A DNA stretch of 64,000 nt from an uncultured Bacilli bacterium (GTDB taxonomy: Bacteria > Bacillota_I > Bacilli_A > RF39 > UBA660). Shown in pieces: positions 47,914 to 60,742 of the stretch. The notes beneath the pieces were generated by a model that saw nothing but the letters and a program-made list of their open reading frames with translations, was not told the origin of the DNA and made no database searches. Where the stretch lies: positions 96,649 to 160,648 of the forward strand of contig CAKPLP010000001.1 in NCBI GenBank assembly GCA_934167695.1, in the 5' to 3' direction. The position numbers were made by a program, and so were the translations under genes. The first letter of the stretch is position 1, and the number at the start of each line of letters is the position of its first letter.

Positions 47914-48028
47914 AATAACACCTCCAATTATCTCTACAATTAATTATACCATATCTTTACACTGATTTATCTATTTTTATTAGTTCTTTACACTTTTCCA
48001 TTAAATTATATTTTTATTAAATATATAA

Positions 48029-48049
48029 TGGTTCCACACTGTGGAACCA
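48029..48049. repeat. 21-base palindrome directly after the yhcG-like gene
   Basis: TGGTTCCACA C TGTGGAACCA, two bases past the stop codon of the YhcG-type gene. The 17-base core also occurs inside that gene at 48768-48784. No T run follows on minus, so it is not a standard terminator. Confidence 0.85.
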
Positions 48050-48050
48050 C

Positions 48051-49079
48051 TTAATTATTATCATTAAATTCTGCTTTTTGTTTTTCAATTTCTAATGCTA
48101 ATTCCCTTTCAGTAGGCAAATATAATTGATATTTTGAAGCAAATAAATTCTTATTATCATTTAATACTGAATATTTAACTATTGTATCTTTTTTATCTGA
48201 ACATAGTATTATACCCATTGTAGGATTATCTTCTTTTTCTTTTATTTCATTATCAAAATATCTTACATAAAAATCCATTTGTCCAATATCCTGATGAGTT
48301 AATTTATCTAATTTCAAATCAATCAAAACAAAACATTTAAGTACATAATTATAAAAAACGAGATCGATGTAAAAATTATCTCCATCAACATCAATTCTTT
48401 TTTGCCTTGATACAAATGAAAATCCTCTTCCTAATTCTAATAAAAATTCTTGAATATGTTCTAATAAATTAGATTCCAAATCTTTTTCTAAAAATCTTTT
48501 GTCTTTAATATCTAAAAATTCTAATATATATGGATCTTTTACAAAATTTTCTATTTTATCTTTCTTTTCTAAAATATTTATTTCATTTTTAACTTCTTCT
48601 TTATGTGGTTCTTTAGTAGAGATTAATCTTTCATAATAAAAACTATTTATTTGTCTTTCTAATTGCCTAACACTCCAATTAGATTTTATACATTCCTCTA
48701 AATAAAAGTTTCTTCTTTTTTCATCATCTATATTCATAATAAGTCGATTATGGCTCCAACTTAACTGGTTCCACAGTGTGGAACTACCATTAAATACTTG
48801 ATAAAACTTTTTCATTTTCTTTAAACTTGGAACACTAAAACCTTGTCCAAATTCTTTAGTAAGTTTATTAGAAAAAGATTTAATTATTTCATTTTGTGAT
48901 GCTTCTAAATTATATTCATCAATAAGTTCATTTATTGCTTGTCCTATATTATAGTATAATTCTACCATTTCATGATTAATATTTCTTATTATATTAGTTT
49001 TAGAATTTATTATCATTTGATTAATTTTCTCATAATAATCATCAAATATTTTATTATTATCTATTATTTCATTTATCAT
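48051..49079 (-). CDS. YhcG-type (DUF1016) PD-(D/E)XK nuclease
   Basis: 342 residues. N-terminal DUF1016 domain with VPSLKKMKKFYQVF, LWNQLSWSHNRLIM and NWSVRQLERQINS; C-terminal PD-(D/E)XK nuclease domain with NFYIDLVFYN and FVLIDLKLDKLTHQDIGQMD. YhcG proteins are common on mobile and defence islands and are thought to act as nucleases, for example in plasmid or phage interference or in element maintenance. Lies between the relaxase (11 bases upstream) and the cargo genes, so it is part of the element's operon. Confidence 0.9.
   Translation of the reverse strand: MINEIIDNNKIFDDYYEKINQMIINSKTNIIRNINHEMVELYYNIGQAINELIDEYNLEASQNEIIKSFSNKLTKEFGQGFSVPSLKKMKKFYQVFNGSSTLWNQLSWSHNRLIMNIDDEKRRNFYLEECIKSNWSVRQLERQINSFYYERLISTKEPHKEEVKNEINILEKKDKIENFVKDPYILEFLDIKDKRFLEKDLESNLLEHIQEFLLELGRGFSFVSRQKRIDVDGDNFYIDLVFYNYVLKCFVLIDLKLDKLTHQDIGQMDFYVRYFDNEIKEKEDNPTMGIILCSDKKDTIVKYSVLNDNKNLFASKYQLYLPTERELALEIEKQKAEFNDNN
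48768..48784. repeat. Internal copy of the 17-base near-palindrome
   Basis: GTTCCACAGTGTGGAAC, identical (on the opposite strand) to the core of the palindrome at 48029-48049. It encodes the STLWN part of the conserved LWNQLSWSH region of the nuclease, so protein constraint explains some of it. Confidence 0.8.
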
Positions 49080-49090
49080 TATTTTTCCTC

Positions 49091-50431
49091 CTATCTCTCA
49101 TAATCATCACGATTTTGTTCTTTTTTATTAATAACACTATTGTATTCTTTTTCGTCCATAATTCCATTTATAAATAAGTTATCAGCCATTTCTTTATATT
49201 TATCGTCTTTATCACCAAATATACCATGTATTTTATCATGAATATATTTAACAACTCTTTGAAATTTATCTTTCCAATAATTTATTGTATCTTTTAAATC
49301 TGTTATTTTAGCTTTTAATCTTGAAATTTCAATGTCTTTATAATTTAAATCATTTCGTAAATCTTTGATTTCTTCATTTCGTAATCTAACTCTTTTTCTT
49401 AAATCTTCAATAGCATTATGATTTTCTTCAAAATCTTCCTTAATCTTATCTACTGATAAAGAGCAGTTTGTTATTTCTTTAAAGTCATTTGTAGATTTAC
49501 TTACTTCTTCAATATATTCAATTATCTTGTCTTTATTTTGATTAGATAAAAGTAAATTTTTATTTGATAAGGGTTGATTCTTTAAATTATTAATAATATC
49601 TTTTATTTCTTCTGATTTAGTATTTAAATCTTTAGTTTGATTATTTAGTTTATTTATTTTTTGTCTTTGTTTATTATAATTCTTTTTAAGTTCATCGTAA
49701 TCAGCCATTTGACTAACTCTATAATCAATATTTCTTCCTTTTTGTTTATCTTTCAAAATAGCATTTAAACCATATTCTTTATTAAAGAATTCAATACACT
49801 TATCTCTCATTTTATCTTGTATTTTAGGCAAGTTATCTTTTGTAAAAACACTACATTTACCAACTTGTTTACTCATACCTGTTTTACAATTCTCTTTAAC
49901 TGCAATTCCTACTATATGAAGATGTGGTGAAGATTCATCAAAATGTATAGTTGCATTTGCTACTTTAAAATCAGGAACTAATTCTTTTAAATATAAAATT
50001 TGTCCATCATAGACTTTAGTCATTTTATACATTTCTTTTTCTTCTTTGTCCCACCAATAATCCATATCTCCAAGTTCTATAATAATTTCTACTGCTAGAT
50101 CGTGTTTTGTATCATTGCTAATCTTACTATAATAATCTTTTATTTTTCTGTCATCTCTAATTTGTTTAGAATTATATTCTAATCTTGCTTCTTCAAATTC
50201 TTTTTTGTATAAATCTTTAACATCTCTTACAATATCATTCGAACCATACAAAATTTTTATCTTCTCTAGATTATTATCATATTGTCTTAAGTTATGATGG
50301 TTTACTTTTGATAACTGCATAGCATTTTGAATAGCATTGTTATTATAGTTAGTAAGAGTATTCTTTTGCTTTGCTTTTTTAGTTTTATTCTTATCATTTC
50401 CAATATGAAATGAGTATGATAGTTCTAACAC
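49091..50431 (-). CDS. MobV/Pre-type relaxase (plasmid recombination enzyme)
   Basis: 446 residues from GTG 50431, chosen because GGAGGTGA lies 7 bases upstream and the product then begins with the family start ELSYSFHIGNDKNK. Relaxase features: NNALQ-type NYNNNAIQNAM, a conserved IIELGDMDYW region, and the metal-binding HFDESSPHLHIVG. The C-terminal third is coiled coil. Nicks the element at oriT and leads the strand into a recipient. An in-frame ATG at 50482 exists but lies inside the oriT-like repeat. Confidence 0.9.
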   Translation of the reverse strand: MLELSYSFHIGNDKNKTKKAKQKNTLTNYNNNAIQNAMQLSKVNHHNLRQYDNNLEKIKILYGSNDIVRDVKDLYKKEFEEARLEYNSKQIRDDRKIKDYYSKISNDTKHDLAVEIIIELGDMDYWWDKEEKEMYKMTKVYDGQILYLKELVPDFKVANATIHFDESSPHLHIVGIAVKENCKTGMSKQVGKCSVFTKDNLPKIQDKMRDKCIEFFNKEYGLNAILKDKQKGRNIDYRVSQMADYDELKKNYNKQRQKINKLNNQTKDLNTKSEEIKDIINNLKNQPLSNKNLLLSNQNKDKIIEYIEEVSKSTNDFKEITNCSLSVDKIKEDFEENHNAIEDLRKRVRLRNEEIKDLRNDLNYKDIEISRLKAKITDLKDTINYWKDKFQRVVKYIHDKIHGIFGDKDDKYKEMADNLFINGIMDEKEYNSVINKKEQNRDDYER

Positions 50432-50476
50432 AAATTCACCTCCAATTATATCTTGAAAAGGATATTTTAATATCAT

Positions 50477-50529
50477 TGACAAGATGTATAACTCCCTATA
50501 TATCTTGTCATACTAACAAGATATGGGAG
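50477..50529. other. Candidate oriT with nested inverted repeats
   Basis: Inverted repeat TGACAAGAT (50477-50485) / ATCTTGTCA (50502-50510), and an overlapping one CTCCC(tat)ATATCTTGT / ACAAGATATGGGAG (to 50529). On minus the centre reads TATAGGGAGTTATAC, close to the pMV158 MobM nick region TATAGTGTGTTATAC, in which the cut is before TTA. Position directly upstream of the MobV gene is where oriT lies on such plasmids. A further CTAAGG / CCTTAG hairpin follows at about 50530-50548. Confidence 0.65.
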
Positions 50530-50675
50530 CTAAGGTTTAACCCCTTAGAATCCGTTTTATCTTATTCAAGTAATAACTAAAACTAAGGTAATAGTTAAAA
50601 CTTTCATAAGATAGAATAAAATGTTATCGCCACTTTCATTTACTTCATAAACAAAACGTGTCACACATTTTATTG

Positions 50676-52732
<2,057 letters not shown>

Positions 52733-52776
52733 AGATGTACCTCCATTTCTAGAGCATACTTCTTCATTGGTTATTT

Positions 52777-52804
52777 ATAATATCACTTTTTTAAGATTTG
52801 TCAA
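52777..52804 (-). promoter_or_regulatory. Promoter of the leader peptide / recombinase transcript
   Basis: Minus strand TTGACA (52804-52799), 16-base spacer, TATTAT (52782-52777). Transcription would start near 52770, about 40 bases before the leader peptide ATG. Confidence 0.7.
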
Positions 52805-52830
52805 TTCCCTCTATAGAGAATAAATAGTAT

Positions 52831-53115
52831 CTAGTTTCCTTTTATATATTGTTCTAGTTCTGAAAGTTTTATCTTTTTACCGAGATTATGAACATAGATT
52901 TCATTCGAATAATTAAACGCTAGATATAGTTCATTATTTATAATAATTCTATGTGGTTCAATATAAGTTAAATTAGTGTGTTCTATCTTCCTAATACTAC
53001 CATTTTCTATGATAGAAGTAGTATTACAAAAATCACATATAACATTTAATCTAGAAACTAAAGATTCATCAATCTCAATTTCTTCTTTAATTATCTTTAT
53101 CATAGACACCAACAT
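52831..53115 (-). CDS. Small hypothetical protein next to the element end
   Basis: 94 residues from ATG 53115 or 90 from ATG 53103; neither has a strong RBS (GGTG lies close before the second). Contains one CxxC (CDFCN) and a mostly beta pattern (RIIINNELYLAFNYSNEIYVHN). Its stop codon lies in the second copy of ATAGTATCTAGT (52824-52835). Between the tRNA terminators and the recombinase promoter; whether it belongs to the element or the chromosome is unclear. Confidence 0.4.
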   Translation of the reverse strand: MLVSMIKIIKEEIEIDESLVSRLNVICDFCNTTSIIENGSIRKIEHTNLTYIEPHRIIINNELYLAFNYSNEIYVHNLGKKIKLSELEQYIKGN

Positions 53116-53138
53116 TTCTATGATTTTTTCGAAAAATC

Positions 53139-53164
53139 AAAAAAATCAATCATTTCTGATTGAT
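53139..53164 (-). terminator. Second terminator after the tRNA gene
   Basis: Perfect 8-bp stem ATCAATCA / TGATTGAT, loop GAAA, followed on minus by seven-base T run. Confidence 0.75.
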
Positions 53165-53172
53165 ATCTATCT

Positions 53173-53193
53173 AAAAGTTCGAATAATTCGAAC
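53173..53193 (-). terminator. Terminator of the tRNA-Thr gene
   Basis: Perfect 7-bp stem GTTCGAA / TTCGAAC with a 3-base loop followed by TTTT on minus, 11 bases after the tRNA CCA end. Confidence 0.8.
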
Positions 53194-53204
53194 AGATTCG
53201 TCAA

Positions 53205-53280
53205 TGGTGCCGACTATAGGACTTGAACCTACAACCTACGCGTTACGAGTGCGTTGCTCTACCGATTGAGCCAAGTCGGC
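53205..53280 (-). tRNA. tRNA-Thr (anticodon CGT)
   Basis: 76 bases on minus, beginning GCCGACTT and ending AAGTCGGC-type acceptor pairing with ACCA encoded. D arm GCTC...GAGC, anticodon loop CTCGTAA with CGT at the centre, T arm with GGTTCAAGTCC. Charges Thr for ACG codons. The last anticodon-stem pair (31-39) is A opposite C instead of a Watson-Crick pair. Confidence 0.95.
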
Positions 53281-53384
53281 AAATACTTAATATAATTATT
53301 ATAATACATTTTTTTTATTTTGTAATACATTTTTTCTATTTTCCAAAATATGTTATAATTATTATAAATAAGGAGGATGATTTC

Positions 53385-54272
53385 ATGTCAAAGATAAAAA
53401 ATAAAAACATAAAAACATTTTTATCACTTTTAATGATCACTATAGGAGCCTTAATCGCCAGCTTTTCTTTGGAAACACTATTAATACCAAATACTATTTT
53501 AGATGGTGGTATTACTGGTATTTCCATTATATTAACAAAATTAACTGCAATACCTATGAGTATTTTAATAATACTACTAAATATTCCATTTTTATATATT
53601 GGTTACAAAAACATGGGAAAAAACTTTTTACTAAAAGCAATTTATAGCATGATAGTTTATTCCTTAGGTTTATCACTATTTTCACATATATCAACACTTA
53701 CAAATCAAATGCTTTTATCAACTGTATATGGTGGTATCTTACTAGGTGTTGGTTGTGGATTAGTTATAAGATTTGGAGGATGTCTAGATGGAACAGAATC
53801 AATAGCAATAATAATTAGCAAAAAATATCCAATATCAGTTGGTAAAATCATTCTAATTTTCAATTTATTAATATACTCTGCTGCAGGTATAATATTTGGT
53901 ATTGATCGTGCATTATACTCATTATTAACTTATTTTATAACCTTTAAAGTCATAGATTTTGTTTCAGAAGGATTAGAACAAGCCAAAGCAGCAATGATAA
54001 TAACAGACAATGGAACTAATATTTCAACAGAAATATACAAAAGATTAGGAAGAACAACAACTAAAATAAAAGGTGAAGGACTCCTATCAGGTGATAAGGA
54101 AGTTTTATATTGTGTAATAACAAGAATAGAAGTACCAGAACTTAGAAGAATCGCAGAAGAAATAGATGAATCTGCATTTATTACTATTACAGACATTTCT
54201 GAAATAATTGGAACACATATAAAATCAACCAAAAAAATAAAAAAATTAAATCAAAAAAATGATTTAATTTAA
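53385..54272 (+). CDS. YitT-family membrane protein (DUF161 + DUF2179)
   Basis: 295 residues. Five to six membrane helices with the family segments ETLLIPNTILDGGITGIS and GGILLGVGCGLVIRFGGCLDGTE, and a C-terminal cytoplasmic DUF2179 domain (KGEGLLSGDKEVLYCVITR). Function unknown, thought to be a transporter. Start at ATG 53385 after AAGGAGG; frames extending further left run into the tRNA gene. A TATAAT at 53354-53359 precedes it. Confidence 0.92.
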   Translation: MSKIKNKNIKTFLSLLMITIGALIASFSLETLLIPNTILDGGITGISIILTKLTAIPMSILIILLNIPFLYIGYKNMGKNFLLKAIYSMIVYSLGLSLFSHISTLTNQMLLSTVYGGILLGVGCGLVIRFGGCLDGTESIAIIISKKYPISVGKIILIFNLLIYSAAGIIFGIDRALYSLLTYFITFKVIDFVSEGLEQAKAAMIITDNGTNISTEIYKRLGRTTTKIKGEGLLSGDKEVLYCVITRIEVPELRRIAEEIDESAFITITDISEIIGTHIKSTKKIKKLNQKNDLI

Positions 54273-54279
54273 AACACTT

Positions 54280-54302
54280 AACTCTTTAATAGAGTTTTTT
54301 TA
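54280..54302. terminator. Bidirectional terminator, yitT / convergent gene
   Basis: Stem AACTCT / AGAGTT, 5-base loop, followed by TTTTT on plus; overlaps the stop of the convergent gene. Confidence 0.7.
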
Positions 54303-54620
54303 TATTAAATTTACTAATTCTCTTTTTTCCTTTAAATAAGGAAAACTTTTCATAATAGTCGATAATTTTCCCTTAAAATAATCTTTACTTTCTCTATCAT
54401 TAACAATATGACTAATATTAATAAAAAGAGCTAAATCAACAACATAAGAATCAACTACATTATTAATACTTACAGTCTTATATATTTCAATATTATTATT
54501 AAGACGTTCTATTCTATTTATTGCATAATCTTTAACAATATCATTATTAATATTCTCCGCAAGTTCCATTCCAACCTTTAAATCCATAATATCATTATTA
54601 ATTATTTCTTCAACATTCAC
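54300..54620 (-). CDS. Small hypothetical helical protein
   Basis: 106 residues from GTG 54620 (or TTG 54623), with AAGGTGATT upstream. No membrane helix or known motif; Asn/Ile/Val-rich and predicted helical. Stands alone between yitT and pflB. Not recognised. Confidence 0.6.
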   Translation of the reverse strand: MNVEEIINNDIMDLKVGMELAENINNDIVKDYAINRIERLNNNIEIYKTVSINNVVDSYVVDLALFINISHIVNDRESKDYFKGKLSTIMKSFPYLKEKRELVNLI

Positions 54621-54768
54621 CAATAATCACCTTCTTATTCACTAAAATAAGAATATCATAATTAAAATATTGTTTCAATAATCTAAAAAAATAACTATGT
54701 AAATTTATGTAATACAATTAGTAAAAAAGAAAATTTTTGTTATAATAAAATAGTAAGGAGTTGATAAT

Positions 54769-56997
54769 TTGAAAGAAGAATGGATAAATTTTAAAGAAGG
54801 AAAATGGACACATGAAATAAATGTTAAAGATTTTATATTAAACAATTATACACCATATGATGAAGATGAATCATTTCTAGAAGGAAGTACTGAAAAAACA
54901 AAAAAAGTATGGACAAAATGTACTGACCTATTAAAAGAAGAATTAAAAAAACATGTATTAGATATTGATGTAGATCACATGTCTGGTATAAATGCATTTG
55001 AAGCAGGATATATAGATAAGGATCAAGAGGTAATTGTTGGATTACAAACTGATAAACCATTAAAGAGAATAGTAAATCCTTATGGTGGAATTAGAATGGT
55101 ATATGAAGAACTAAAAGCTTATAATTATAAATTAAATCCAACAGTAGATAAATATTTAAATGAATTTAGAAAAACACACAATGATGGTGTATTCGATGCA
55201 TATACGAAAGATATTAGAAAAGCAAGACATGTTGGATTATTAACAGGATTACCTGATGCGTATGGCCGTGGAAGAATTATTGGAGATTATAGAAGAGTTG
55301 CCTTATATGGAATAGATTATTTAAAAGAAGAAAAACAAAAGGATTTGGATAAACTAGTCGGACCAATGTCAGATGATTTAATAAGATTAAGAGAAGAAGT
55401 TTCAATGCAAATAAAAGCACTTGATCAAATTAAATTAATGGCATCAAAATATAATTATGATATTTCAAAACCAGCAAAAAATGCTAGAGAAGCTGTTCAG
55501 TGGACATATTTTGCATATTTAGCAGCAGTAAAAGAAAATAATGGAGCAGCAATGAGTTTAGGAAGAGTTGACTCATTCTTTGATATATATATTGAAAGAG
55601 ATTTAAATAATAATATCTTAACAGAAAAAGAAGCACAAGAATTAATAGATCAATTTGTTATTAAGTTAAGATTAGTAAGACATCTAAGAACACCAGAATA
55701 CGACGAGTTATTTTCAGGAGATCCTACTTGGGTAACCTGCTCAATATCAGGACTTACAGAAGACCAAAAACACATGGTTACTAAAACAAGTTACCGTCTT
55801 TTACACACTTTAACAAATCTAGATACAGCACCAGAACCTAATATGACAGTTTTATGGAGTCAAAAACTACCAACACCTTTCAAGAATTATTGCTCAAAAA
55901 TGTCCATAAACACTGATGCTATTCAATATGAAAATGATGATTTAATGCGTGAAATATATGGATGTGATTATGCTATTGCATGTTGTGTATCAGCTATGCG
56001 TGAAGGAAAAGATATGCAATTTTTTGGAGCTAGATGTAACTTAGCTAAAGCACTACTTTATTCATTAAATGGCGGAATAGACGAAATTAAAAAGGAAAAA
56101 GTAATAGAAAATTTTGATCCTGTAACAGATGAAATCCTAGATTATGAAAAAGTAAAATCTACATATTATAAAATGTTAAATAAAATCGCAGAAATATATT
56201 CAAATGCAATGAATATAATTCATTATATGCACGATAAATATGCTTATGAAGCAGGACAAATGGCTTTACATGATACCAACGTTCATCGTTTCATGGCTTA
56301 TGGAGTAGCAGGACTTTCAGTAGTAGCAGACTCACTTTCAGCAATTAAATATGCAAAAGTAAAACCAATAAAAGATCAAGATGGTATTATAGTAGATTTT
56401 GAAATAGAAGGTGATTATCCAAAATATGGAAATGATGATGACCGTGTAGATAATATTGCAAAAGAAGTTTTACAAACATTCTATAATTATTTAAAAAGTT
56501 ATAAAACATATAGAGATGCTGAAGTAACATTATCAGTATTAACAATAACTTCAAATGTAGTATATGGTTCAAAAACAGGTGCTACACCAGACGGTAGAAA
56601 AAAAGGCGTAGCATTCGCTCCGGGAGCTAACCCAATGCATGGAAGAGATAAAAACGGAGCATTAGCAAGCTTAAATTCCGTTGCAAAACTAGATTATAAA
56701 GCTTGTTGCAGAGATGGAATTTCAAACACATTTACAATTATTCCACAAGCATTAGGTCAAACTTCAAAAGATCAAATAACAAATCTAACAAATATTTTAG
56801 ATGGATACTTTGTACAAGGAGCTCATCATATTAATGTAAATGTATTAAATAGAGAAACACTAATAGATGCAATGGAAAATCCAGAAAAATATCCTCTATT
56901 AACAATAAGAGTATCTGGATATGCTGTAAGATTTAACAGATTGACTAGAAAACAACAAGAAGAAGTAATTGCAAGGACATTCCATGAAAAAATGTAA
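54769..56997 (+). CDS. pflB: Formate acetyltransferase (pyruvate formate-lyase)
   Basis: 742 residues, glycyl radical enzyme. Active-site Cys pair in [10 protein letters not shown] and glycyl-radical site in [12 protein letters not shown] near the C-terminus. Converts pyruvate and CoA to acetyl-CoA and formate; oxygen-sensitive, so the cell ferments under anoxia. Start is TTG 54769, 8 bases after AAGGAG; no better start lies nearby. Overlaps pflA by 14 bases. A TATAAT lies at 54741-54746. Confidence 0.98.
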   Translation: MKEEWINFKEGKWTHEINVKDFILNNYTPYDEDESFLEGSTEKTKKVWTKCTDLLKEELKKHVLDIDVDHMSGINAFEAGYIDKDQEVIVGLQTDKPLKRIVNPYGGIRMVYEELKAYNYKLNPTVDKYLNEFRKTHNDGVFDAYTKDIRKARHVGLLTGLPDAYGRGRIIGDYRRVALYGIDYLKEEKQKDLDKLVGPMSDDLIRLREEVSMQIKALDQIKLMASKYNYDISKPAKNAREAVQWTYFAYLAAVKENNGAAMSLGRVDSFFDIYIERDLNNNILTEKEAQELIDQFVIKLRLVRHLRTPEYDELFSGDPTWVTCSISGLTEDQKHMVTKTSYRLLHTLTNLDTAPEPNMTVLWSQKLPTPFKNYCSKMSINTDAIQYENDDLMREIYGCDYAIACCVSAMREGKDMQFFGARCNLAKALLYSLNGGIDEIKKEKVIENFDPVTDEILDYEKVKSTYYKMLNKIAEIYSNAMNIIHYMHDKYAYEAGQMALHDTNVHRFMAYGVAGLSVVADSLSAIKYAKVKPIKDQDGIIVDFEIEGDYPKYGNDDDRVDNIAKEVLQTFYNYLKSYKTYRDAEVTLSVLTITSNVVYGSKTGATPDGRKKGVAFAPGANPMHGRDKNGALASLNSVAKLDYKACCRDGISNTFTIIPQALGQTSKDQITNLTNILDGYFVQGAHHINVNVLNRETLIDAMENPEKYPLLTIRVSGYAVRFNRLTRKQQEEVIARTFHEKM

Positions 56998-57721
56998 AAC
57001 AAAAATGGGAAGCATTGATTCTATAGAAAGCTTTGGACTAGTAGATGGTCCGGGTATTCGTACAGTAATATTTCTTAATGGATGTAAATTAAGATGTAAG
57101 TATTGCCATAATCCTGAAATGTGGACAAAAAAAGAAAATAATATTAGTCCACAAGAAATAGTGGAAAAAGTTAAAAGATTCAAACCATATTATAAAGATA
57201 CTGGTGGTGTAACATTTTCAGGAGGAGAACCTCTATTGCAACCAGAATTTCTAGAAGAAACTTGTAAACTATTAAAACAAGAAAAAATCAATATAGCATT
57301 AGATACTGCAGGAGTAGGAATTGGAAACTATGACAATATACTAAAATATGTTGATTTAGTTCTGTTTGATGTTAAACATACAGATCACAAACAATATAAA
57401 GATTTAACAGGAAGTTCAATAGAAGAATCAGAAAAATTTATTGAAGCACTTAATAAAAGTAAAGTAAAAGTTTGGATAAGACAGGTTATTGTTCCCGGAT
57501 TAATGAACAATGAAAAATATATAACATCTTTAGTAGAATATCTAAAAAAAATAGATAACATTGAAAGAGTAGATTTTCTACCATTTCATAGATTAGGTAG
57601 AGAAAAATATTTAAAACTAAATATTCCTTACCCATACGAAAATTTAAATGATGAAGATCAAAAAGAATGCGAAGAATTATATAATTTATTCCAAAAAAAA
57701 TATAAAAGTTCTAATAAATAA
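56984..57721 (+). CDS. pflA: Pyruvate formate-lyase-activating enzyme
   Basis: 245 residues. Radical SAM site [12 protein letters not shown], preceded by [16 protein letters not shown], and FSGGEPLLQ. Installs the glycyl radical on PflB using SAM and a 4Fe-4S cluster. ATG 56984, with AAGGAC upstream, lies within the end of pflB, so the two are co-translated; the TTG at 56969 adds nothing conserved. Confidence 0.97.
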   Translation: MKKCKTKMGSIDSIESFGLVDGPGIRTVIFLNGCKLRCKYCHNPEMWTKKENNISPQEIVEKVKRFKPYYKDTGGVTFSGGEPLLQPEFLEETCKLLKQEKINIALDTAGVGIGNYDNILKYVDLVLFDVKHTDHKQYKDLTGSSIEESEKFIEALNKSKVKVWIRQVIVPGLMNNEKYITSLVEYLKKIDNIERVDFLPFHRLGREKYLKLNIPYPYENLNDEDQKECEELYNLFQKKYKSSNK

Positions 57722-57738
57722 AATTAGAACTTTTTTTA
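57705..57738. terminator. Bidirectional terminator, pflA / LRR gene
   Basis: Perfect 11-bp stem AAAGTTCTAAT / ATTAGAACTTT, 7-base loop, T run on plus. Confidence 0.88.
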
Positions 57739-58374
57739 ATTTATCCATTTTTCTATATAATAACCATCACTAGGATCAGCCATTACAATTATTTGATAAT
57801 TATACTTTAAATTTTTATTAATAAGTAATTCATATTCTCTTTTACTAATTATTAAAGTATTAACATTAATAATATCTATATTTTCAAAATCATTTAAAAA
57901 ACATTTACTAATATCTAAAGAATATAATTGATATTTAACAACTGAAAAGTCAATTTTTTTAATACCCGATAAAGATAATCTCTTTATATTAGATAAGTTT
58001 TTTATAAAGGAAAGATCAAAATTATAACAATTATCAATTCTAAGATTAGTAATATTAGTAAGCTTATCCATATCTTTAATTTGTTTACTGAAGGTGCAAT
58101 TTCTAAAAACAACATTTTCTAAATAAGATAATTTTGAAAGTATATTAATAATATTATTGTTAATAAGAGTATTAGATATTTCTAGATACTTTAAATTTTT
58201 GAATTCTTTTATCTCTTGAAAATAAATATTTAATTTTCTTCCATCAAAATCTTCTCCATCTACAGTTAATGATTCCACTAAAAGTAAATCACTAATTAAA
58301 ATATCATTAATATTTTTTTTAAATATATCACAAAGAAATTTTTGTATTGATTCTGTTTTTATTTCCAAGTACAT
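57736..58374 (-). CDS. Leucine-rich-repeat-like protein
   Basis: 212 residues, no signal peptide. Repeats of about 22 residues of the L-x-x-L-x-I/L form: LKYLEISNT, LENVVFRNC, ITNLRIDNCYNF, IKRLSLSGI, LYSLDISKC, VNTLIISK. This is the pattern of a short LRR solenoid used for protein binding. ATG 58374 has only a weak RBS (GAAAG). Function unknown. Confidence 0.65.
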   Translation of the reverse strand: MYLEIKTESIQKFLCDIFKKNINDILISDLLLVESLTVDGEDFDGRKLNIYFQEIKEFKNLKYLEISNTLINNNIINILSKLSYLENVVFRNCTFSKQIKDMDKLTNITNLRIDNCYNFDLSFIKNLSNIKRLSLSGIKKIDFSVVKYQLYSLDISKCFLNDFENIDIINVNTLIISKREYELLINKNLKYNYQIIVMADPSDGYYIEKWIN

Positions 58375-58590
58375 CACATTCTTTCATACTTAATATTATA
58401 TCATTAAATAAAAGGAATTAAGATATTTTATAGAATGGAGTGTAAAGTTATGTTAATTTTTTTCAAAAAATATATTTAATAAGTAAAATAATTCACTAAA
58501 TTCAGTTGGATAACTTATAAAAAATTATTATTAAATATTATAAAAAGTATGTTTTTATAATTACATAATTAAATATATAAGAATATATTA

Positions 58591-59512
<922 letters not shown>

Positions 59513-59544
59513 TCTACATATTATTTTATTAAGTGAGGTATATT

Positions 59545-60621
59545 ATGAAAAATTATAAAGTTTGCGTATATGCAATAGCAAAAAATGAAGAAAAATTTGT
59601 TGATCGATGGGTTAATTCAATGAAAGAAGCCGATGAAATTTACGTATTAGATACTGGCTCAAACGATAATACTACTTCTTTATTAAAAAAAAGAGGTGTT
59701 CACGTTAAAAAAAAAATAATAAAACCATGGAGATTTGATGTAGCGCGCAATGAGTCATTAAATATGCTTCCAACTGATACAGATATTTGTGTTTGTACAG
59801 ACTTAGATGAAGTTTTCGAAAAAGGATGGCGTGAAGAACTAGAAAAGATTTGGGAAAACACTCCTAATAGAATTGCCTATAATTATAACTGGAAATTAGA
59901 TGAAAACAATAAAGGATTAGTCAACTTTTACATTGAAAAAATTCATAGTAGAAATGATTATAAATGGACTCATCCAGTACATGAAGTTCTCACCTATATT
60001 GGAAATAGTGCGGAAAAGAAAATTCAAACTGATAAAATAACTTTAAATCACTATCCAGATAGTAATAAGTCAAGAGGAGATTATCTAAAACTATTAGAAT
60101 TGTCTGTAAAAGAAGATCCTGAAGATGATAGAAATATGCACTACTTAGGTAGAGAATACATGTACTACGGAAAATGGAATGATTCGATAGACACTTTAAT
60201 TAAACATCTAAAATTACCAAGAGCAACTTGGAAAGATGAAAGATGTGCCTCAATGAGATTTATTTCAAGATGTTATATTAATTTGAATAGAATTGATGAA
60301 GCCCGTATGTGGTTAGACAAAGCAATAAAAGAAGCTCCATATTTACGTGACCCTTATATAGAAATGGCACTTCTAGAATATAATGAAAAAAATTGGGATA
60401 AAGTTAATTATTATTGTTTAGAAGCATTAAAAATTAAAAATCATAAAAAAACATATATAAATGAGCAATTTAGTTGGGATAACACAGTTTATGATTTGCT
60501 ATCACTAAGTTATTATTATCTTAATAAAAAAGAAAAAGCAATTAAATATCTAAAAAAAGCAATTAAAATGGATCCACAAAACAAGAGATTAAAAGACAAC
60601 TTAAAAATAATGAAAAATTAA
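59545..60621 (+). CDS. Family 2 glycosyltransferase with C-terminal TPR repeats
   Basis: 358 residues. N-terminal GT2 domain: YAIAKNEEKFVDRWVNSM, the nucleotide-sugar site LDTGSNDNT, and the metal motif DLDEVFEKGW. The C-terminal third has TPR-like helix pairs (NRIDEARMWLDKAIKEAP; NKKEKAIKYLKKAIKMDP). Start at ATG 59545 after GAGGT. Directly after a Thr-rich collagen-like gene, as sgtA follows bclA3 in Clostridioides difficile, so it probably glycosylates that protein (inference). Confidence 0.88.
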   Translation: MKNYKVCVYAIAKNEEKFVDRWVNSMKEADEIYVLDTGSNDNTTSLLKKRGVHVKKKIIKPWRFDVARNESLNMLPTDTDICVCTDLDEVFEKGWREELEKIWENTPNRIAYNYNWKLDENNKGLVNFYIEKIHSRNDYKWTHPVHEVLTYIGNSAEKKIQTDKITLNHYPDSNKSRGDYLKLLELSVKEDPEDDRNMHYLGREYMYYGKWNDSIDTLIKHLKLPRATWKDERCASMRFISRCYINLNRIDEARMWLDKAIKEAPYLRDPYIEMALLEYNEKNWDKVNYYCLEALKIKNHKKTYINEQFSWDNTVYDLLSLSYYYLNKKEKAIKYLKKAIKMDPQNKRLKDNLKIMKN

Positions 60622-60628
60622 TATTTAC

Positions 60629-60668
60629 AAAAAGATACCAAAAAACAACTTTGATATCTTTTTATTTT
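60629..60668 (+). terminator. Terminator after the glycosyltransferase gene
   Basis: Stem AAAAAGATA(c)CA / TG(a)TATCTTTTT with one mismatch, followed by ATTTTATT. Confidence 0.7.
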
Positions 60669-60742
60669 ATTAGTTTTAATACTATTTAATTTGCAAGAAT
60701 GGTTTTATAAAAAGTTATGCCATCACAATACCATAAATCAAT

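Noticed and set aside
53223..53384. N-terminal extension of the YitT gene
   Set aside because: Runs through the tRNA-Thr gene; the start at 53385 has a perfect RBS and matches the family.
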